A DNA stretch of 8,425 nt from Patescibacteria group bacterium (lineage in GTDB: Bacteria > Patescibacteria > Microgenomatia > Levybacterales > UBA12049), in the NCBI GenBank assembly GCA_023381035.1, contig JAMCTK010000031.1:307-8731 (forward strand), written 5' to 3'. This document shows, piece by piece, positions 4,274 to 8,425 of the stretch (positions within the stretch are counted from its first letter, which is position 1; each line of letters begins with the position of its first letter). Position numbers and translations under genes: made by a program. The notes under the pieces are model-generated. The model made no database searches and was not told the origin of the DNA. It was given only the letters and a program-made list of their open reading frames with translations.

Positions 4274-6366
4274 AAACAAAAATTTTCTTATCAGTATTTT
4301 TTCTTGCATTGTTTCTCCAAGTACCCAAGGATAAAGTTTTTGCAGCTTGCGCTGGAGTTCCCTTATCTGGAAATTATACCGTGACAACAAGCTGTGCTTT
4401 TCAAAATACTGTAGATGGGGTGGATGCGGGAACAGGTGCTTCAAATTCTGCTGTCTTAACAATTGGCTCTGGTAAAACTTTAACTATTAACGCCGGTCAG
4501 TCAGTAGCATTTGGATTAATGAGTGTTGGTAAGCCTGGAGGAACTATTGCCATTAATAAAACAGGACAATTAGTTAAAAAGCCTCTTTGGGCACCAAATC
4601 AAGATGGAGATGCTCGTCCGACAACAGCAAATCCAAGCTTACTTGCGCAAAGTTCCCAGCCTGCAAATCATAGTAGAAGAAATGTTTTAACCTCTCTTAG
4701 TATTGCTGATTGTTTGGATACAGATGCAGCTAAATGGCAAAATTTAGACGGTTATACAGATTCTGATAGTGATGGGTATGGAGTAGGGGCAATAAATGCA
4801 GTAGGCAATAGGGGAACAGCAGGAGGAGCAGCTGGTAGTGGGACGAGTGTAACTCTAACCAAGCAAACAGGCACAACTACAGGAGATTTAATTATTGCTG
4901 TAATTCAAAAATATAATACAGATGCGATAACTGCTCCTGATGGATGGACAGTGCTTGAATCTGTTAATGATCCACAGAATGCTGGTGGAACAGGAATGAC
5001 AGCTGTTTATTATAAAGTTGCGACAGGGTCAGAACCTGCAACTTATGTGTTTAGCTGGGATGCTAGAGCAACAGCATATTACGCCGGCAAGATCCGGACA
5101 TACTATAATTTTTCTTCAAGTCCATTTGTCATAGAACATAGTGTTGCTACAGGTTGGATCCAATACACTATTGATGCAAGTTCCATAACAACTACTTTCC
5201 CTGATTCACTTCTAGTAGCAGTCATAGGAATAGATCAAAATAGAACTTTTTCTAATTGGACTAATGGATTTACAGAAGTTATGGATAGTGGAACAACCAA
5301 TGCTGCAACTGCTATTGCGGAAAAAGTTCAGGCTACACCTGGAGCATCAGGTGCGGTGCAGGCACAAGCAAACAATATGGGTAATGGTGCTGCAATACTT
5401 TTCAGCATAAGACCATCTGTTACTCAAACCCCGTCATCGATTTGTTCAGGAAATTCTTTGCCTGCGGGATATGCTAGTACTGGTACAGACTGCATGCCAG
5501 CAGATGTTGCAAAATACCAAACACTTACTGTTTATTCAGACATTGATGGAGATACTTATGGAGCAGCAACAGGAGACTACACCATTACAAGAAGAAGCTC
5601 AATTAATAAATCAAGCACTACTGCTACTGGGAATTTTGTCTTAAATAAACCAACAGGAACAGCTCAGGGAGATACTTTAATTGCGGCAATATATGCTTTC
5701 TCAGTTTATCAGGTTCCGGCAGCAGCAAGCTCCATTGATGCTCCAGCAGGATGGTTTCAAATAAACACAGGTAGTGAATATAGGGTTTTTTCTAGCTATG
5801 GTAGATTGTCGACGTTTTATAAGGAAGCGGGTGGGTCTGAACCTGCAAGTTACACTTTTAACGTTTCGAATGCTTACGCTGGCACATTTTATAATATTGG
5901 TTATATAGCAAGCTATTATAATGCAACCAGTTCTGCAGTCGGACCTTCCAGTGCTGCCGGTAATACTTTTGCTTCTTCAGCAATTACTACGGCATCAACT
6001 AATAATATGGTTATTTCTGCTCATGGAGGATCTAACGGAAGTGCAGAAGCAAATGCATGCGCAAATAATTGTTGGTCTTCTCCTTCTGGTATGCTGCGAT
6101 TTGTGGAGCAATCATATTATAAAATGGGCATGTCTGGATTTCAAATGATTCAAGCAGCAGCAGGTTCAACCGGAACTAAAACAGCAGCATACACAGGAAC
6201 AAATGGATTAACATATAGTGACGTATCCATAATGTTTGCCTTAAAGCCATACATAGGACCTTCATCAGCGTTTGTGTGTGCAGGTGCGAGTGCTCCTAGT
6301 GGGTATTCAACAAATAACACTGATTGTAATCCTCAAAATTCTGCAGAAAACACCAGTTGTCCGTAG
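4270..6366 (+). CDS. Large secreted repeat protein: MopE-like metal-binding motifs interleaved with β-sandwich domains
   Basis: 698 residues. A Sec signal peptide (1-25 or 26, cleavage near VFA-AC) is followed by a β-rich N-terminal region (about 30-105). A first acidic unit follows: NQDGDAR (110-116), then DCLDTDAAKWQNL (147-159). YTDSDSDGYG (162-171) leads into β-sandwich 1 (about 190-382: GDLIIAVI, APDGW, YYKVATGSEPATYVF). CSGNSLPAGYASTGTDC (392-408), KYQTL and YSDIDGDTYG (422-431) lead into β-sandwich 2 (about 452-660: GDTLIAAI, APAGW, FYKEAGGSEPASYTF). The end is CAGASAPSGYSTNNTDC (670-686). The Asp-rich and Cys motifs resemble the MopE-type metal-binding repeat (DxDxDGYG…C…PxGY…DC), suggesting Ca2+ or another metal. 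It is probably a surface or secreted adhesin-like protein. No LPXTG or C-terminal membrane segment is present; retention may depend on the coupled upstream protein. No Shine-Dalgarno; translation is likely coupled through ATGA. Confidence 0.88.
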   Translation: MKTKIFLSVFFLALFLQVPKDKVFAACAGVPLSGNYTVTTSCAFQNTVDGVDAGTGASNSAVLTIGSGKTLTINAGQSVAFGLMSVGKPGGTIAINKTGQLVKKPLWAPNQDGDARPTTANPSLLAQSSQPANHSRRNVLTSLSIADCLDTDAAKWQNLDGYTDSDSDGYGVGAINAVGNRGTAGGAAGSGTSVTLTKQTGTTTGDLIIAVIQKYNTDAITAPDGWTVLESVNDPQNAGGTGMTAVYYKVATGSEPATYVFSWDARATAYYAGKIRTYYNFSSSPFVIEHSVATGWIQYTIDASSITTTFPDSLLVAVIGIDQNRTFSNWTNGFTEVMDSGTTNAATAIAEKVQATPGASGAVQAQANNMGNGAAILFSIRPSVTQTPSSICSGNSLPAGYASTGTDCMPADVAKYQTLTVYSDIDGDTYGAATGDYTITRRSSINKSSTTATGNFVLNKPTGTAQGDTLIAAIYAFSVYQVPAAASSIDAPAGWFQINTGSEYRVFSSYGRLSTFYKEAGGSEPASYTFNVSNAYAGTFYNIGYIASYYNATSSAVGPSSAAGNTFASSAITTASTNNMVISAHGGSNGSAEANACANNCWSSPSGMLRFVEQSYYKMGMSGFQMIQAAAGSTGTKTAAYTGTNGLTYSDVSIMFALKPYIGPSSAFVCAGASAPSGYSTNNTDCNPQNSAENTSCP
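4708..5487 (+). repeat. Coding repeat unit 1 of the secreted protein
   Basis: Encodes residues 147-406: DC-AAKWQNL-YTDSDSDGYG, then β-sandwich 1, then C-x-G-x3-P-AGY. It aligns with the next unit in order and in motifs (DC…AKxQxL…YxDxDxDxYG; GTxxGDxLIAxI; APxGW; YKxAxGSEPAxYxF). The repeat is clear at protein level and diverged at DNA level. Confidence 0.75.
5488..6321 (+). repeat. Coding repeat unit 2 of the secreted protein
   Basis: Encodes residues 407-684, with the same motif order as unit 1 and ending just before the terminal DC. It is 18 residues longer than unit 1 (278 against 260), with an additional Cys pair (597, 601) in the sandwich that unit 1 lacks. Confidence 0.75.
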
Positions 6367-6376
6367 TTTAGCAAGT

Positions 6377-6406
6377 TTGCCAAAACAACATCATAACCAC
6401 TAGAAT
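6377..6406 (+). promoter_or_regulatory. Possible weak promoter upstream of the GT-C-like gene
   Basis: TTGCCA at 6377-6382, an 18-base spacer, TAGAAT at 6401-6406. Its +1 near 6413 would cut into the Shine-Dalgarno of the gene, so read-through from the upstream operon may be the main source of transcript. Confidence 0.3.
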
Positions 6407-6409
6407 AAT

Positions 6410-6414
6410 AGGAG
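6410..6414 (+). promoter_or_regulatory. Shine-Dalgarno of the GT-C-like gene
   Basis: AGGAG nine bases before ATG 6424. It is the only clear ribosome binding site in the window and fixes this start; the promoter-proximal genes lack one. Confidence 0.7.
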
Positions 6415-6423
6415 ATACTAACA

Positions 6424-8425
6424 ATGAATAAGGGTTTTAGAATAGTAATCAAAAGAACAAATTTGGAAAAGTTTATTACTGTTTTAACTTTTGTTTTAAT
6501 TTATGGTCTCATGCTTTACTTATTGGATATTAGGTTGCTTTTTGCAAATACCGTTATTTCAGGAGGGGATACAGGATCCCATATCTACATGCCTTATTAT
6601 CTAAAACAGATTTTTCCGTTAATAAGGTGGTGGTCTCCGGATTGGTATAGCGGTTTTCCATTTTTATATTATTACCCTCCATTAATGTTTTTTCTGGCAA
6701 CTTTATTGAGCTTTGTTATTCCAATAAATATTTCTTTTAAGCTGATTATATTTTTAGGTGTAATTATCTATCCGATAGCAGCATATTTCTTTTTTAAATG
6801 GTTAGGAATGAAATTTCCCATACCTCAGTTAGGAGCTGTTTTTTCTTTGTCACTCTTGTTTTTTGAGAAGTTTACTATCTATGGAGGCAATTTGCCCAGT
6901 CTTTTATCAGGACAGTTTTCCCATACTGTGAGCATAGGTCTTCTTTTGCTTTTCTTGGGACTTATGTATAAAGGGATGGTTGAGCGCAAATTTTTTGTTT
7001 TCAACATACTTTTAGGTTCTTCGGTTATGCTTACCCATCCGGTTTCAGCCATTCTAACAATATTTATTGCCCCATTTCTTATTTTTCAAAGTAAGAAAAT
7101 AAAGCAAAACATACTTTACGTTTTCAATATTTATCTTGGAATATTCCTCTTAACTGCTTTTTGGACCTTCGGACTTGTCTTTTATAAAGAATATAGCGGA
7201 TATATGGAGTGGGGGAAGCAAATAAAACTTGATGAGATTTTTCCTCCACACTTACGCTATCTGACAATCGGGGGAGGTTTGGGGATTTTACTGGCTGTAA
7301 TCAAGAGAGAAAAACGACTAGTTGGGCTTTTTGTTCTTTTTCTTATTACCTCTTTAGCATATGCCCTAGTTGATAAATCAAATATCTGGAATAACCGGTT
7401 TTTACCCTATGTTTTATTCAGTACTTTTCTTATGGCAGCCTATTTTTATGGCTCTGTTGCTATTATTATTAGGAAATGGGTATCTTTCTTGCCCCTTATA
7501 GTAATAGTAGTTTTTATGGTTTTTTCCCTCAGTGTAGTTAAAAGAAATGTTTCTTTTTCTTCTTTCTGGTTCAAATGGAACTTTGAGGGATATGAAAACA
7601 AATCAACCTGGAGAGAATTAAACGGACTCTTTTCGTATTTAAAAAAGATCCCTCAGGGAAGAGTAATGTGGGAATATCGTCCTGAGTTTGATAAATACGG
7701 CACTACCAGAGTATTGGAAACAATTCCTGTTTTTACCGGTCAGCCGACATTTGAAGGACTTCTGGTTGATTCTGCTTTAAATTCTCCATTTCATTTCATA
7801 ACTCAATCAGAGACAACACAAAGACCAACTTCGGCAATAGCTGGTTTTGAATATCCTCCTTTTGATTTTGCCAAGGGAATTAGACACATGCAGCTCTCAG
7901 GAACCTCGTATTTCATTGCCTATACAGAGGAGATAAAAAGAGAAGCGGAGAATTCCAAAGAACTAAAGGTTATTCAAGACGCAGGTCAGTTTAGGGTATA
8001 TCAACTAGAAAATTCCGCCTTGGTTGAATCGGTTAAAAGCTTTGAAATTGATAAGAAAAACAAGGATTGGCTAAAAAGATCTATTGAATGGTTTAAGGGA
8101 GAGGATTTAGAAAAACCTATTGTTTTCTATACCAATAACAAGGAGAAAGACTATCTTAGTGTTTTGCAAGCTTCATATAGTTCTCGAGATGCTAAAGCAC
8201 CTGAAAACATTATTAGTGGAAAAGATTATGTTGAATTTGATGTTAAGGCAGTAGGTTTGCCATATATTGTAAAAACAACATACTTTCCGACGTGGCGTGT
8301 TAAAGGAGCGTATGGTCCTTATTTAGTTTCACCATCATATATGATGGTAGTTCCGACAGAGAAGCATGTTAAATTGTATTTTACTTATGGTTTTGTGGAT
8401 TGGCTGGGAATTGCTTTTACTGCTT
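6424..8425 (+). CDS. Multi-pass GT-C/PTPS-related-like membrane protein, 3' end outside window
   Basis: Open from ATG 6424 to the window edge, 667 codons without a stop. A membrane segment at about 17-40 leads to a first outer loop with GGDTGSH (47-53, Asp49 and His53) and WWSPDWYSGFPFLYYYPP (69-86). This is the signature I associate with bacterial and archaeal proteins annotated '6-pyruvoyl-tetrahydropterin synthase-related' membrane domain, which have GT-C glycosyltransferase-like topology with an acidic residue in loop 1. About ten more hydrophobic segments follow to residue 372, with THP (204-206) and NNRFLPY (323-329). A soluble domain follows (about 375-650) with a YFPTWRV motif (620-626), comparable to the 'YYPGW' region of such enzymes. 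It may transfer a lipid-linked sugar to surface polymer or protein; the substrate is unknown, and it is not a pterin enzyme. It lies 57 bases after the secreted repeat protein and is probably co-transcribed with it. Confidence 0.85.
   Translation, partial: MNKGFRIVIKRTNLEKFITVLTFVLIYGLMLYLLDIRLLFANTVISGGDTGSHIYMPYYLKQIFPLIRWWSPDWYSGFPFLYYYPPLMFFLATLLSFVIPINISFKLIIFLGVIIYPIAAYFFFKWLGMKFPIPQLGAVFSLSLLFFEKFTIYGGNLPSLLSGQFSHTVSIGLLLLFLGLMYKGMVERKFFVFNILLGSSVMLTHPVSAILTIFIAPFLIFQSKKIKQNILYVFNIYLGIFLLTAFWTFGLVFYKEYSGYMEWGKQIKLDEIFPPHLRYLTIGGGLGILLAVIKREKRLVGLFVLFLITSLAYALVDKSNIWNNRFLPYVLFSTFLMAAYFYGSVAIIIRKWVSFLPLIVIVVFMVFSLSVVKRNVSFSSFWFKWNFEGYENKSTWRELNGLFSYLKKIPQGRVMWEYRPEFDKYGTTRVLETIPVFTGQPTFEGLLVDSALNSPFHFITQSETTQRPTSAIAGFEYPPFDFAKGIRHMQLSGTSYFIAYTEEIKREAENSKELKVIQDAGQFRVYQLENSALVESVKSFEIDKKNKDWLKRSIEWFKGEDLEKPIVFYTNNKEKDYLSVLQASYSSRDAKAPENIISGKDYVEFDVKAVGLPYIVKTTYFPTWRVKGAYGPYLVSPSYMMVVPTEKHVKLYFTYGFVDWLGIAFTA

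Noticed and set aside
4333..4350. Lipoprotein signal in the secreted repeat protein
   Set aside because: Cys27 follows F-A-A, which does not fit a lipobox (Leu or similar is expected at -3); signal peptidase I cleavage fits better.
5921..6148. Plus-strand 75-codon frame inside the secreted repeat protein
   Set aside because: Out-of-frame reading of Ala/Ser-rich codons; no support.
6367..6384. Near-palindrome TTTAGCAA-GT-TTGCCAAA before the GT-C-like gene
   Set aside because: One mismatch and a two-base centre; could be an operator but nothing else supports it.

Overview
This window looks like a piece of a low-GC genome from the Candidate Phyla Radiation (Patescibacteria), most likely a Microgenomates-type lineage. 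This is inferred from gene style, not from a marker tree: short genes, Pro-Thr-rich linkers in exported proteins, secreted proteins with 'DTDAAKWQNL…DSDGYG' repeats, a small DNA-binding gene wedged between tRNA genes, and promoters placed so close to start codons that leaderless mRNAs are expected. TGA ends two genes at sensible places, so UGA is a normal stop here (not the recoded SR1/Gracilibacteria code).

Layout. (1) 1-453: the 3' end of rho. (2) 519-1658: a membrane-anchored LysM-LysM-M23 cell-wall peptidase with its own promoter. (3) 1728-2659: an alanine-tRNA cassette made of tRNA-Ala(CGC), a candidate terminator, a leaderless gene for an HTH plus LAGLIDADG-like protein, and tRNA-Ala(GGC). 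The second tRNA lies inside the 3' end of that gene; the gene's stop codon is in the tRNA D-arm and the tRNA promoter is in the coding sequence. (4) 2777-8425: an envelope block. It holds a type IV pilin-like protein with a Cys-rich C-terminal mini-domain, then a bicistron (4-base ATGA overlap) of a single-pass Pro/Thr-linker protein and a large secreted repeat protein, then a multi-pass GT-C/PTPS-related-like membrane protein that runs off the window.

How the parts may work together. The pilin-like protein, the anchored β-domain protein and the secreted repeat protein could form a surface structure or adhesin set, with the M23/LysM enzyme remodelling the wall and the GT-C-like protein possibly acting in surface glycan assembly; this is inference from gene order and exported status. 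The most unusual observations are the split metal-binding-type repeats of the secreted protein, where a β-sandwich of about 200 residues appears to sit inside each motif, and the overlap of a protein gene, its stop codon and a tRNA gene. No CRISPR array, insertion sequence, rRNA or long gene-free stretch was seen.
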